Positions 7,548-16,385 of a stretch of 64,000 nt of DNA are shown one piece after another. The stretch's first letter is position 1. Every line of letters begins with the position of its first letter. The position numbers and the translations under genes are program-made. Location of the stretch: the NCBI GenBank assembly GCA_029551395.1, contig JAKPFN010000106.1:1-64000 (forward strand). The letters are read 5' to 3'. This DNA comes from Armatimonadota bacterium (GTDB lineage: Bacteria; Armatimonadota; UBA5829; DTLH01). The notes beneath the pieces are model-generated. The model did no database searches and had not been told where the DNA came from. It saw only the letters and a list, made by a program, of their open reading frames with translations.

Positions 7548-8696
7548 ATGAAGAGTTTTGCAGTAGATGTGGCAGTTCGCCAGTTCTCCAAAAAAGGCGA
7601 AGATATATATGGGGATGCTGTAAAGGTGTCGCAGACGCCGGACTCGACGATCATCGTAATGTCTGATGGTCTCGGAAGCGGTGTTAAGGCTAATGTTCTT
7701 GCCACTCTCACTGTTGAGCTGGCTTCGGGGCTGTTCCAGGGCGATCTCTCGCTCCATGAGATCATCGAGACACTTATCGCAACACTCCCTGTCTGCAAAT
7801 GGAGGAATATCGCTTATTCTACGTTCTCCATAGTCCGCATCTACGACACAGGACACGTCACCGTTGCCGAATATGACAGTCCGGGGCTTATCTACCTTCG
7901 TGAAGGGAACAGCGCGGTACCTATCAGCACCACAGAGCGTACTATTTTCGACCGGACAATCCGTGAATCCTACTTCAAGATGAACCCTGGGGACATGTTG
8001 GTTATGTACTCGGACGGTATCCTGTATGCCGGAGTTGGTGAAGGACTGCGTATGGGATGGCAGGAAGAGGGGATTCTGGAGTATGTTTCTGAGATTGTCC
8101 CGACTCTTTCAAACGATTCCAAAGAGCTTGCTGATGCTATTGCTGACAGGGCAATAGGGTTCTGGGCGAACCGTCCGGGTGATGATGGGACCGTTCTGTG
8201 CGCAAAATACCGTAAGGCACGGTTGGCTACAGTGCTTTCTGGCCCGCCGATGGACAGAGGATTGGTAGGAAGGCAGATTATGGATTTCCTTGCCAGTCCG
8301 GGAGCAAAGATTGTCTGCGGCGGGACTACATCTCACCTAGTTGCTGATTATCTTAATGAGGAACTGCAACTTGACGAGCGGTTTTTGGACACAGATTTGC
8401 CTCCAACAGGAAAGATTAGAGGGATTGACCTGGTAACAGAGGGGATTTTGACCTTGAGCCGGGCCGCTGAATATCTGAAAAACGGCATTCCTGAGGATAA
8501 AGCCGACGGTGCAACGGCGCTTTTGGACCAGTTGCTCAAAGCTGACGGCATAAAGTTCATAGTCGGGATGGCTCGCAATCCTGCTCATCAAAACACCGGC
8601 CTGCCGGACTCCATTTTCCTTAGAAGAACAGTAGTAGAAGACCTCGCCACACTGCTCAATGACATGGGCAAAGAAACTGAGCTGGTTTATTACTGA
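7548..8696 (+). CDS. SpoIIE-family (PP2C) protein phosphatase of the hydrogenase operon
   Basis: Residues 1 to about 215 form a SpoIIE/PP2C serine phosphatase domain with the metal-binding acidic motifs SDGLGSG, SDGILY and GDDGTV. A second domain of about 165 residues follows, with CGGTTSHLVADYL and LVTEGILTLSRA, which I cannot assign to a named function. Such phosphatases occur beside HydS-type sensors in anaerobes, so an H2 or redox signal is probably turned into dephosphorylation of a protein. No STAS or HATPase partner is encoded in this operon; the nearest STAS gene in the window is at 47.3 kb. It is the last gene of the rex-hyd operon. Confidence 0.88.
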   Translation: MKSFAVDVAVRQFSKKGEDIYGDAVKVSQTPDSTIIVMSDGLGSGVKANVLATLTVELASGLFQGDLSLHEIIETLIATLPVCKWRNIAYSTFSIVRIYDTGHVTVAEYDSPGLIYLREGNSAVPISTTERTIFDRTIRESYFKMNPGDMLVMYSDGILYAGVGEGLRMGWQEEGILEYVSEIVPTLSNDSKELADAIADRAIGFWANRPGDDGTVLCAKYRKARLATVLSGPPMDRGLVGRQIMDFLASPGAKIVCGGTTSHLVADYLNEELQLDERFLDTDLPPTGKIRGIDLVTEGILTLSRAAEYLKNGIPEDKADGATALLDQLLKADGIKFIVGMARNPAHQNTGLPDSIFLRRTVVEDLATLLNDMGKETELVYY

Positions 8697-8770
8697 TAAT
8701 GCGGGAAATGTGTTTTCCTATTTCGCGTTTTCGTTCCTTTCACCTTTTTGCGATTGAATTCGAACCCGTT

Positions 8771-9481
8771 CTATCTATGCCCCATCACCCCTACCTGCTG
8801 GCACATATCGAGGATGGGGCAGGTGGAGCAGTAGGGGAGCTTTCCAGTGCAGATGTGTTTGCCGAACGGGACTAACAGCCGGTTGATATCTACCCAATAC
8901 CGCTTTGGCAGTTTTTCTTCCAGAGCTTTGGATGACTCCTCGGGGGTTTTTGTATCTATGTAGCCCCAACGGTTCGTAATCCGGTGAACATGCACGTCTG
9001 CGGAGACTCTTGGCTGGTTGCAGGAGATTCCCAATACGAGATTCGCGCACTTTACTCCGACTCCTCGGAAAGACTGGATGGTTTCTGAGTCACAGGGCAG
9101 TTGACCGTTGTAGTCATCTACTATCCTGCGGGCTATCGTGTGGATTTGCGGCGCTTTGGCCTCGTGGAATGTGGATTTACTTATCAATGCTTCAATTTCC
9201 TTCGGAGCAAGCCAGACCATCTGCTGCGGTGTTCTGGCGGCCTCGAACAACCTGCGAGCCTCTATGACAGTGGTCTCATCGAGTGTGCGGATGGAGATTA
9301 TGCAGGCAACTAACTGCTCGAACGGCGAGTTGAATCCTTCATCTGCCAGTTCAAACATCGCTGCCTTGGGAAACGGCCGGACTGCTGTTTGAACCCGGTC
9401 CATCATAACATCGATATCATGCGGTTTCTTATTTCCTGCGCCATGAATCCTGCAAAACTGCTCGTGCTGATTGATTGCCAT
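8771..9481 (-). CDS. nth: Endonuclease III-like DNA glycosylase/AP lyase
   Basis: This HhH-GPD base-excision repair enzyme removes oxidised pyrimidines and cuts at abasic sites. The helix-hairpin-helix segment FRGVGVKCANLVLG contains the catalytic Lys, and ADVHVHRITNR contains the catalytic Asp. The C-terminal [4Fe-4S] cluster has the exact C-x6-C-x2-C-x5-C spacing. An N-terminal extension of about 25 residues precedes the usual start of the fold; 236 aa is slightly long for Nth. It is convergent with the hydrogenase operon and divergent from nadD. Confidence 0.93.
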   Translation of the reverse strand: MAINQHEQFCRIHGAGNKKPHDIDVMMDRVQTAVRPFPKAAMFELADEGFNSPFEQLVACIISIRTLDETTVIEARRLFEAARTPQQMVWLAPKEIEALISKSTFHEAKAPQIHTIARRIVDDYNGQLPCDSETIQSFRGVGVKCANLVLGISCNQPRVSADVHVHRITNRWGYIDTKTPEESSKALEEKLPKRYWVDINRLLVPFGKHICTGKLPYCSTCPILDMCQQVGVMGHR

Positions 9482-9588
9482 CGATTTTCACCTGGATTTA
9501 GGTACTGTCGATGGATTTCCCGCGTATACAACAGGCAAAACGTTTTCCCATGAGCAAGATAAGCGTAAAATGGAAATAGGCTGAAAAG

Positions 9589-9617
9589 TTGAATATGAAG
9601 CCGCAGGCAGTTATAAT
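9589..9617 (+). promoter_or_regulatory. Promoter of the nadD-LCP-rsfS operon
   Basis: TTGAAT at 9589-9594, a 17-bp spacer and TATAAT at 9612-9617 lie about 50 bp before the nadD start. The spacing is ideal and the -10 is consensus. Confidence 0.65.
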
Positions 9618-9668
9618 ACAGTAGAGCTTTATAGTTCATCAAGCTTGCCGCTGCCAGTGAGATAGTAT

Positions 9669-10298
9669 ATGGAATCTGCGAAAAACAACTTACCACGCCG
9701 TATTGGAATCATTGGCGGCACATTCGACCCTGTTCACATAGGCCATCTGATCATTGCTCAGGAAGCGTGGCATAAGCTGGAGCTGGAAAAAGTGGTCTTT
9801 GTCCCGGCTGGCATCCAACCGCACAAGCCGGACAGACCGGTTACGGACCGTGAGCATAGATTCAACATGGTCAAGCTCGCTGTGGAGGACAATCCCGTAT
9901 TTGAGGTCTCAAGAGCCGAATTAGACCGCCCAGGACCATCTTTTACAGTTGACACGCTGGCCGAATTCAAGAGAATCTATGGTGATGAGACCCGTCTATT
10001 CTTTATAGCAGGAGCCGATGCAATACTTGAAATACAAACCTGGCATCAACCGGATAAAATAATAGAGTATGCCGCACTTGTTGCTGCTGCGCGGCCTGGT
10101 TACGATTTATCCAGGGCAAAAAAGCTGCTGCCGGAGGAGTTTCTGCAGCGTATAATCTTTCTGGAAGCGCCAAGTGTTGATATTTCTGCTACTCAACTGA
10201 GGGAAAGAGTTGCAAATGGTATTCCTGTCAGGTATTTGATTCCAGACCCAGTGGTAAGGTATATAATAGAGAACAGGTTATTTGAGGCCAATATATAA
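9669..10298 (+). CDS. nadD: Nicotinate-nucleotide adenylyltransferase
   Basis: It adenylates nicotinate mononucleotide to deamido-NAD in NAD synthesis. The nucleotidyltransferase signature GGTFDPVHIGHL is near residue 16, and the second motif appears late as SVDISATQLRE. Both match NadD rather than CoaD. Length 209 aa is typical. The stop overlaps the ATG of the LCP gene (TAATG), so the two are translationally coupled. The order nadD...rsfS is conserved in many Gram-positive and related bacteria. Confidence 0.95.
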   Translation: MESAKNNLPRRIGIIGGTFDPVHIGHLIIAQEAWHKLELEKVVFVPAGIQPHKPDRPVTDREHRFNMVKLAVEDNPVFEVSRAELDRPGPSFTVDTLAEFKRIYGDETRLFFIAGADAILEIQTWHQPDKIIEYAALVAAARPGYDLSRAKKLLPEEFLQRIIFLEAPSVDISATQLRERVANGIPVRYLIPDPVVRYIIENRLFEANI

Positions 10299-11533
10299 TG
10301 CAGTACCAGCATAGCCAGAGAAGAGTTAGAAGAAGAAGCAAGGTATGGCTCTGGATCATAGTAGTTATTGCCGGCATAATAGCCGGCGTAATCGGAGGCC
10401 TTGCATACAGGTTCTTTTCAATAACGAATACAACTCCTTTGGACTTTGTCCAGAAGCCGTTCGGTGGGCAGAGGATTATCAGGATTCTTGCTCTTGGTGA
10501 AGACAACACCCATAAATCGTCCAAAACAGGTCGAGGGCTTTCTGATACCATCATGGTTGCTGCTGTAGACCTTGATGCAAAGACAGTCCGCGCCATTTCC
10601 ATACCGAGAGATACGCGAGTCGAAGTTGCTGGGCATGGTATAGAGAAAATCAATACCTGTTACTCTATTGGCGGCCCTGAGCTGGCTATAGAAGCTGCCC
10701 AGGCTGTACTTGGCGTTCCTGTCGACTACTACATCAAGACCGATATCTCTGGACTTAAAGAAATCGTAGACCTCGTCGGCGGTGTTGGGATTGAAGTCGA
10801 GAAAAACATGTATTACCGCGACCGCCGTGGTGGATTATATATAAATCTCAAAAAGGGCTACAGGCATCTGAACGGTGACCAGGCTTTGCAGTATGTGCGT
10901 TACCGCCGGGATGTTATGGGCGATATCACCCGAATCCAACGCCAGCAGAAGTTCTTGCGTGCCCTGGCCAGGCATTCATTGCAAAAGGAAAACTGGGCGA
11001 AACTCCCTTCAATTGCCACTGAGATTTATGAGAATAAATATGTTGAGACAAACATGAACCTCAAGGACATCAAGGCTCTTGTGGAGCTTGCCAGAGACAT
11101 CCCGCCTGATCAGATGGAGATGGAAACAGTCCCAGGAACACCGCAGACCATCAGTGGCGTCAGTTACTGGATTCCAGACCTTGAGAAGACAGCAGAGCTT
11201 GTGGATATGCTCCTTGAACCATCTTCGACTCATACAGCTAAAACTCCAAATGCAAAGGTGGAAGTGTTGAACGGTTCGGGGATATCAGGAGTCGCTAAAG
11301 AGGTGGCAGATCAGCTTGAAAAATACGGCTATGTCATAACAAATACCGGCAACGCTTCAAGGTTCAATTATGACTCTTCTCAGATTATTGTTCATAATGG
11401 CAAAGTGGATGGTGCGGACAGGATAGCTCAGTTGATCGGCTGTACAAAGATCAGGACTTTGGATGCATCAGCAGGCTCGCACGATGGCCCGGATATTACT
11501 GTGATTGTGGGCAAAGACTACAGGCAGAACTGA
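10298..11533 (+). CDS. LytR-CpsA-Psr (LCP) family cell-wall polymer transferase
   Basis: LCP proteins transfer undecaprenyl-linked glycopolymers to peptidoglycan at the outer face of the cytoplasmic membrane. A basic cytoplasmic start (RRVRRRSK) is followed by one membrane helix at about residues 17-40. The LCP domain (about 65-290) contains the conserved Arg/Asp motifs SDTIMVAAVD, SIPRDTRVEV and YVRYRRDVMGDITR. A C-terminal LytR_C domain begins with VEVLNGSGISGVA. Length 411 aa fits. It lies between nadD and rsfS in one operon. Confidence 0.92.
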   Translation: MQYQHSQRRVRRRSKVWLWIIVVIAGIIAGVIGGLAYRFFSITNTTPLDFVQKPFGGQRIIRILALGEDNTHKSSKTGRGLSDTIMVAAVDLDAKTVRAISIPRDTRVEVAGHGIEKINTCYSIGGPELAIEAAQAVLGVPVDYYIKTDISGLKEIVDLVGGVGIEVEKNMYYRDRRGGLYINLKKGYRHLNGDQALQYVRYRRDVMGDITRIQRQQKFLRALARHSLQKENWAKLPSIATEIYENKYVETNMNLKDIKALVELARDIPPDQMEMETVPGTPQTISGVSYWIPDLEKTAELVDMLLEPSSTHTAKTPNAKVEVLNGSGISGVAKEVADQLEKYGYVITNTGNASRFNYDSSQIIVHNGKVDGADRIAQLIGCTKIRTLDASAGSHDGPDITVIVGKDYRQN

Positions 11534-11544
11534 AAGGTAATAAA

Positions 11545-11898
11545 ATGACAAAACTACCAACTGACCGCAAGTTGGAGATCATCAAACAGACGCTGGAAGA
11601 CCGCAAGGCGGAGAATGTAGAGGTCCTTGACCTGCGGGATAAGACAATCATGGCTGATTACTTTGTCCTGGCAAGCGGTAATTCCAACATACACATCAAA
11701 TCTATCGTCGATGGCACAATAGAGAAGTTGAAAAAAGAGAAAGAACGAGCCGAACGGATCGAAGGATACGCTGAAGCAAAATGGATCCTGGTTGATTATG
11801 GCGACATAGTGCTTCATGTGTTCGCCCCGGAAGAGCGGGAATTCTACGATCTTGAGTCGCTGTGGAGAGCTACTGCAGAAAGGCTGACTGCGAGGTAG
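11545..11898 (+). CDS. rsfS: Ribosomal silencing factor RsfS
   Basis: RsfS binds ribosomal protein L14 and blocks 30S-50S joining when nutrients are short. The 117-residue protein shows family motifs VLDLRDKTIMADYFVLASG, the KEKERAERIEGYAEAKWIL segment, and DYGDIVLHVFAPEEREFYDLESLW. Position downstream of nadD is the classic context. It is 12 bp after the LCP gene. Confidence 0.95.
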   Translation: MTKLPTDRKLEIIKQTLEDRKAENVEVLDLRDKTIMADYFVLASGNSNIHIKSIVDGTIEKLKKEKERAERIEGYAEAKWILVDYGDIVLHVFAPEEREFYDLESLWRATAERLTAR

Positions 11899-11904
11899 GT
11901 TTGT

Positions 11905-12600
11905 ATGACGATAAACCCCGAAGATGTTAAGCGCTCGGCTGAAATAGACAGGTTGATGTCGCGCGCTAACGTTCACCGCATGCGCGGGGAATACATTGAA
12001 GTAGAAGACCTGTGCAAGCAGATTATCGAATTAGACGAAAACAATGCTGATGCTCGTGAACTGATGGCTGATATGCTTTTTGCCCGTGGACAGCTTCAAC
12101 CAGCAGCAGATGAGTACAAAAAGCTGCTGGAATACCACCCGGATCGGGTATCAGCGGAAACGAAATATGCTAAAGTCATACTGGAGATGGGAGAAAACGA
12201 GCATGAGAGGCAAATAGCGCAGGAAATGCTCGAAAACCCCGGTAAATACAAAGAACCTCAGAGTCACCCTCTACTTGCATTTATTTTCTCAGCAGTGGTA
12301 CCAGGTGTCGGTCAGCTTTATAACCGTGAAATGATTAAAGGCTACATCATCCTTGGGGTATTTATATTCTCTCTGCTGATTCTGGCGATGTCTCCTGACA
12401 CAAAAAACCTTCTGCAGGCTTTTGGCGCGTTAATGAACCCGCAGGATGCACCCACTAAGCCGCCACCGGTCGGTACGCTGGTTATTTTGATGGTAGGTGC
12501 GCTTGTTTTTACTTACATATATGCAGTAATCGATGCTCCCATTGCTGCTGCCAAGGCGGCTGATAAGGTTCGTGAGAAACTATCAGAACCGGGAAGTTAG
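11905..12600 (+). CDS. TPR membrane protein of unknown function
   Basis: The N-terminal part (about 1-110) is helical with tetratricopeptide-type repeats (RGQLQPAADEYKKLLEYHPD). A hydrophobic region begins at HPLLAFIFSAVVPGVGQLYNREMIKG, resembling small DUF5683/TM2-like membrane modules. Two more predicted membrane helices follow, around residues 150-165 and 190-210. It is 6 bp from rsfS. I can name no substrate; a scaffold role in the membrane is only a guess. Confidence 0.75.
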   Translation: MTINPEDVKRSAEIDRLMSRANVHRMRGEYIEVEDLCKQIIELDENNADARELMADMLFARGQLQPAADEYKKLLEYHPDRVSAETKYAKVILEMGENEHERQIAQEMLENPGKYKEPQSHPLLAFIFSAVVPGVGQLYNREMIKGYIILGVFIFSLLILAMSPDTKNLLQAFGALMNPQDAPTKPPPVGTLVILMVGALVFTYIYAVIDAPIAAAKAADKVREKLSEPGS

Positions 12601-12640
12601 CTCCGGTTTTTCCAATAAGTAAACAGGAGGATGCTGCACA

Positions 12641-13456
12641 ATGCGCTGCCCTAAATGTGGTGCCATCAGCCCCGAGAACTCCATCAGATGTGTTTCGTGT
12701 GGACAACCGCTCCCAGATGCTCCAGTTCACGGCACATCTCAGCCTGCCCAGCCAGTACAAGTTAAAAACAGCGGAATGGCTATTGCTGCGTTAGTGTTGG
12801 GAATCTTGACGCTGTTTTCCTGCGGTTTACTTGCTCTGCCTGCGTTGATCGTCTCCATTGTCGCTTTGGTTCAGATTAATAAGAGCCAGGGGCAGCTCAA
12901 AGGACAAGGGCAAGCCATAGGAGGATTGGTCCTTTCCGCAGGGAGTCTGTTGCTTGTTCCAATAATGGTGGCAATACTCTTTCCGGTCTTTGCCAGAGCA
13001 AGAGACGCGGCCAGGATGTCATCTTGCCAGTTAAACATAAAGCAAATCGGCGTTGCTTTGCAAATGTACGCTGTGGATTACGGTGAAACTCTACCATCTG
13101 CAGATAAATGGTCTGACGCTATGCCCATTTATCTCAAGGATAAAGATAATAGCCGCCAAATATTCAAGTGTCCCAGCAGCCCTGACAGCAGACCAGAGGG
13201 ATATTTGCTCAATGAAAGACTGAGCGGAATCAATACTGCTGTGCTTCCAAGTCCGAGCAATGTTTATATGATTTTTGAAGGGAATGGTTTTTGGAACGCA
13301 TACGGAGGTCCGGGCGATGTAGATTACAGGCATAATAGTTACACCAACGTATGCTTTATCGATGGAAGAGTCATAAAAACTAAAAAGGTATATGAGAAAG
13401 CATTCGACCCGGATAATACTGAAGAAGTGCCTGAAGAGTCTGGACCGAAATATTAG
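12641..13456 (+). CDS. Zinc-ribbon, DUF4190-like, H-X9-DG prepilin-like membrane protein
   Basis: It starts with a zinc ribbon (CPKCGAISPENSIRCVSC). A DUF4190-like pair of membrane helices follows (about 45-80), then a third hydrophobic helix leading into FPVFARARDAARMSSCQLNI, the prepilin/pseudopilin-like segment. The C-terminus has H-NSYTNVCFI-DG, an exact H-X9-DG motif. This mix is common in Armatimonadota and Planctomycetes, where such proteins are abundant and of unknown function. AGGAGG lies upstream of the ATG. A strong hairpin follows the gene at 13471-13499. Confidence 0.85.
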   Translation: MRCPKCGAISPENSIRCVSCGQPLPDAPVHGTSQPAQPVQVKNSGMAIAALVLGILTLFSCGLLALPALIVSIVALVQINKSQGQLKGQGQAIGGLVLSAGSLLLVPIMVAILFPVFARARDAARMSSCQLNIKQIGVALQMYAVDYGETLPSADKWSDAMPIYLKDKDNSRQIFKCPSSPDSRPEGYLLNERLSGINTAVLPSPSNVYMIFEGNGFWNAYGGPGDVDYRHNSYTNVCFIDGRVIKTKKVYEKAFDPDNTEEVPEESGPKY

Positions 13457-13470
13457 ATAGATAAAAGAGC

Positions 13471-13499
13471 AGCGGCCGTGCAATTTAAGCACGGCCGCT
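13471..13499. terminator. Hairpin terminator between convergent genes
   Basis: An 11-bp perfect stem (AGCGGCCGTGC / GCACGGCCGCT) closes a 7-nt loop. On the - strand it is followed by GCTCTTTTATC, a modest U-rich run, so it fits best as the terminator of the LuxR-type gene. It may serve both directions. Confidence 0.7.
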
Positions 13500-13532
13500 T
13501 GCGGGTAGGAGTAAAATTGCGTGCCAGGGTTG

Positions 13533-13790
13533 CTACTTGGACACAGTCATCTCCAGTGGAATCAGTCCAAGTCGCGTGGCACGGCGGAATGCCTGTACCC
13601 TATTGGACACCTGCAATTTATCATATATGTTGGCCAGGTGGAAATCTACGGTCCGCTTGCTGACATAAAGAGCATCAGCGACATCCTTGCTGGACTTCCC
13701 TTCGACCACCAGCATTAGGACCTCCAATTCACGTTTGGTGAGCCGGACCGCGCGGTTCTCCTGGACCTCAGGTATCCCCATAGCCGCCAT
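13533..13790 (-). CDS. Stand-alone LuxR/GerE-type HTH regulator
   Basis: The 85-residue protein is essentially one LuxR C-terminal DNA-binding domain: LTKRELEVLMLVVEGKSSKDVADALYVSKRTVDFHLANIYDKLQV contains all four helices, including the recognition helix KRTVDFHL. There is no receiver or ligand-binding domain. AAAGGAGA lies 10 nt before the ATG. It is a GerE-like small regulator with unknown targets, and it sits alone between two converging blocks. Confidence 0.88.
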   Translation of the reverse strand: MAAMGIPEVQENRAVRLTKRELEVLMLVVEGKSSKDVADALYVSKRTVDFHLANIYDKLQVSNRVQAFRRATRLGLIPLEMTVSK

Positions 13791-13995
13791 ATACGGTGAT
13801 CTCCTTTCCCTGCTCGCCTCTCACTCGTATTCTTCCATACACTGTTCGGTATATGATACGGAATTGAGAATGAGATTAGAGAAGGTGAGGAAATTTGCAA
13901 AAATTATCTTGTTTACAAGCTAAACACCGTAATGTGCAAAGGGGTGCGGTTATAAACTGGTCGTCTGTAGCCACACCCTGATATAGCGGTTTTTC

Positions 13996-14532
13996 TTACC
14001 CTGCCAGCTCAGCACCTCGCTTCAATGCCTGTTCATTCAGCGGCAGCAGGTTATGCCGATGCGGAGGTAAGACATTCCTCAATGCCAGAAAAACCGACTC
14101 CAGTTTTACGGGTCTAAGCAGTTCCACAAACGCTCCAAGCATCACCATGTTGGCAATTTTCAGGTTGCCCAGTTCAACAGCAATATCATTTGCGGGCACA
14201 CTGATTATTCTGCAGTCGCTGCGATCTTTTGGCACTTCGGCAAGCGATGAGTTAATCACTATCACTCCCTCGCGCTTAACACTTGCTACGAACTTGTTTA
14301 GAGGGATTTGATTCATTGCTATTAGTGTGTCGGGATTCTCCGTCATCGGTGAGCCGATTTGATCAGTGGAGACTATAACCGTGCAGTCTGCCGATCCACC
14401 CCGACTTTCCGGGCCATACGAAGGAAACCACACTACATTCTTATCTTCAATAACCGCAGCATGTGCAAGGAGTTGGCCCATAACCATAACGCCTTGTCCG
14501 CCGCTTCCGGCCATAATTATCTCTTGATGCAT
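13996..14532 (-). CDS. 2-oxoacid:ferredoxin oxidoreductase, gamma subunit
   Basis: The gamma subunit of the four-part oxidoreductase that oxidatively decarboxylates 2-oxoacids to acyl-CoA and reduces ferredoxin. GSGGQGVMVMGQLLAHAA is the glycine-rich signature, followed by SYGPESRGGSADC. Length 178 aa is normal. It is the last gene of a ferredoxin-alpha-beta-gamma set, 12 bp after beta. KorC and VorC members cannot be told apart from sequence alone. Confidence 0.92.
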   Translation of the reverse strand: MHQEIIMAGSGGQGVMVMGQLLAHAAVIEDKNVVWFPSYGPESRGGSADCTVIVSTDQIGSPMTENPDTLIAMNQIPLNKFVASVKREGVIVINSSLAEVPKDRSDCRIISVPANDIAVELGNLKIANMVMLGAFVELLRPVKLESVFLALRNVLPPHRHNLLPLNEQALKRGAELAG

Positions 14533-14544
14533 CGCTTCCGTCTC

Positions 14545-15282
14545 CTATCGGTCAACAAACTCGCCCAGCGGGTAGTGCTTGGTAGCTGTCTCTTCAATCC
14601 ACTTCAGGCTGTCTATCGGGGACATATTCCACTGAGTAGGGCAGTTAGAGAGCACTTCCACAAGTGAGAACCCTTTGCCATCGAGCTGTTTCTGGAATGC
14701 TTTCTTAATTGCCGCTTTGGTCTTGGCTAGACCGCCTGCAGAAACCGGCGCTACGCGGGCAATATACGATGGGCCATCCAGCGAAGAAAGAAGTTCGCAG
14801 ACCTTGATCGGATAACCGGCAATTGCCGGGTCTCGGCCTTCCGGACAGGTGGTTGTTTTAGCTCCGACGAGAGTTGTAGGGGCCATCTGCCCTCCGGTCA
14901 TACCGTAGGTGCCGTTGTTGATGAATACTACTGAGATATTCTCGCCTCTGGCAGCCGAATGTATTGTCTCAGCAGTGCCTATGGCCGCGAGGTCGCCATC
15001 TCCCTGATATGCGAACACGAAAGAACCAGGAAGTATTCGCTTGACTCCAGTAGCAACCGCAGGAGCACGCCCATGAGATGCTTCAATCATATCGCATTCC
15101 ATGTAGTCATACATAAAGACCGAGCATCCTACAGGACATATACCGACTGTCCGCTCCATCAAGTCTAGTTCGTCGATAACCTCAGCTATCAGCCTGTGAA
15201 CCACTCCATGCAGACAGCCAGCGCAGTAGGAGAATGTGTTTTCTGAAAGCGCTCGAGGCCGCTCGAAAACTTTTTGCGTCAT
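14545..15282 (-). CDS. 2-oxoacid:ferredoxin oxidoreductase, beta (TPP-binding) subunit
   Basis: The thiamine pyrophosphate subunit. The start is ATG 15282 with GAGGAGG upstream; a longer frame to 15324 has no ribosome site. FSYCAGCLHGVVHR and GICPVGC hold Cys residues typical of KorB/VorB. The TPP motif runs from GDGDLAAIGTAE to INNGTYGMTGGQMAPTT. It overlaps the end of alpha by 4 bp. Substrate is likely a branched 2-oxoacid or 2-oxoglutarate. The reduced ferredoxin made here could feed the bifurcating hydrogenase. Confidence 0.93.
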   Translation of the reverse strand: MTQKVFERPRALSENTFSYCAGCLHGVVHRLIAEVIDELDLMERTVGICPVGCSVFMYDYMECDMIEASHGRAPAVATGVKRILPGSFVFAYQGDGDLAAIGTAETIHSAARGENISVVFINNGTYGMTGGQMAPTTLVGAKTTTCPEGRDPAIAGYPIKVCELLSSLDGPSYIARVAPVSAGGLAKTKAAIKKAFQKQLDGKGFSLVEVLSNCPTQWNMSPIDSLKWIEETATKHYPLGEFVDR

Positions 15283-16385
15283 CGTGACACCTCCTCGCTC
15301 CTGGTCCGGCAGCAGCATGAGCAACTGGAACCGCCATTCAATGTATCGCGGACCTGGTTTAGTATTTCGCTTGGTGTTGGCACCATTCCACCGCTTCTGC
15401 CGTAGAATCCGACGCTCGTTTTACCGTTTACAGACAGTCTTACGTCTTCCACCATCTGTCCGTGGCTCATTTCAACGACCAGCAGCTTCTTTCCTCGCTC
15501 GGCAAGCCCTTCCAGAGGTATGCTTGGGAACGGGAAGAGGCTGATTGGCCGGAAAAGTCCAACATTAAGCCCTTCTTTTCGGGCCATATCGACCACAGTC
15601 TTACAAAGTCTTGATGTAGTGCCGTATGCAACGAGTACTAAATCAGCGTCTTCTACTTTGTACTCGTCGTAGCGCACTTCATGTTCTATCATCAATGCGT
15701 ATTTAGCCTGCAGCTTGAGATTGAGTTCTTCAAGGACCTGCGGGACTATCCAGAGCGAATTGATGATGTTTTTATCTCTGTTTTTCCTGCCAGTGGTAGC
15801 CCAGGGCTTAGGCGGGATGTAGGTTTCGATCTTGTCAGGCACTTCTATTGTTTCGATCATCTGTCCGAGGATCGCATCTGCAAGCACCATGACCGGGTTG
15901 CGGTATTTATCGGCGAGATCGAATGCAAGTGCAGTTAAATGATAGCATTCTGAAACAGACCACGGCGCAAGTGTAAGGAGCTTATAGTCTCCGTGTCCGC
16001 CGCCTTTTACAGCCTGAAAATAGTCAGCCTGACCTACGGCAATGTTGCCAAGTCCCGGCCCGCCTCTCTGAACATTGACAATAACTGCCGGGAGTTCAGC
16101 GCCGGCTATGTAGGATATTCCTTCTTGCATCAGGCTAATTCCAGGGCTGGATGATGTAGTCATAACTCGTGTGCCTGTGCAGGCCGCGCCGTAGACCATG
16201 TTGATTGACGCAACCTCGCTTTCCGCCTGGACGAATACGCCTCCGGCTTTTGGCATCAGGGATGACATATACTCCGGAATTTCATTTTGAGGGGTAATTG
16301 GATAGCCGAAAAATCCACGGCATCCCGCCGCAATCGCTCCTTTGACTATCGCTTCATTCCCCTTCATTAGAGTTTTAGTCGCCAT
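15279..16385 (-). CDS. 2-oxoacid:ferredoxin oxidoreductase, alpha subunit (VorB/KorA-like)
   Basis: This subunit carries the pyrimidine-binding domain: KGNEAIVKGAIAAGCRGFFGYPITPQNEI and MTTSSSPGISLMQEGISYIAGAELP are family signatures, and QRGGPGLGN follows. The start is ATG 16385 with AGGAGG 6 nt upstream. The C-terminus ends with a Cys-rich stretch (SCSCCC), unusual for this family. The single-domain alpha with separate beta, gamma and delta fits the 4-gene VorABCD/KorABCD layout. VorB similarity suggests branched-chain 2-oxoacids, at modest confidence. Confidence 0.92.
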   Translation of the reverse strand: MATKTLMKGNEAIVKGAIAAGCRGFFGYPITPQNEIPEYMSSLMPKAGGVFVQAESEVASINMVYGAACTGTRVMTTSSSPGISLMQEGISYIAGAELPAVIVNVQRGGPGLGNIAVGQADYFQAVKGGGHGDYKLLTLAPWSVSECYHLTALAFDLADKYRNPVMVLADAILGQMIETIEVPDKIETYIPPKPWATTGRKNRDKNIINSLWIVPQVLEELNLKLQAKYALMIEHEVRYDEYKVEDADLVLVAYGTTSRLCKTVVDMARKEGLNVGLFRPISLFPFPSIPLEGLAERGKKLLVVEMSHGQMVEDVRLSVNGKTSVGFYGRSGGMVPTPSEILNQVRDTLNGGSSCSCCCRTRSEEVSR

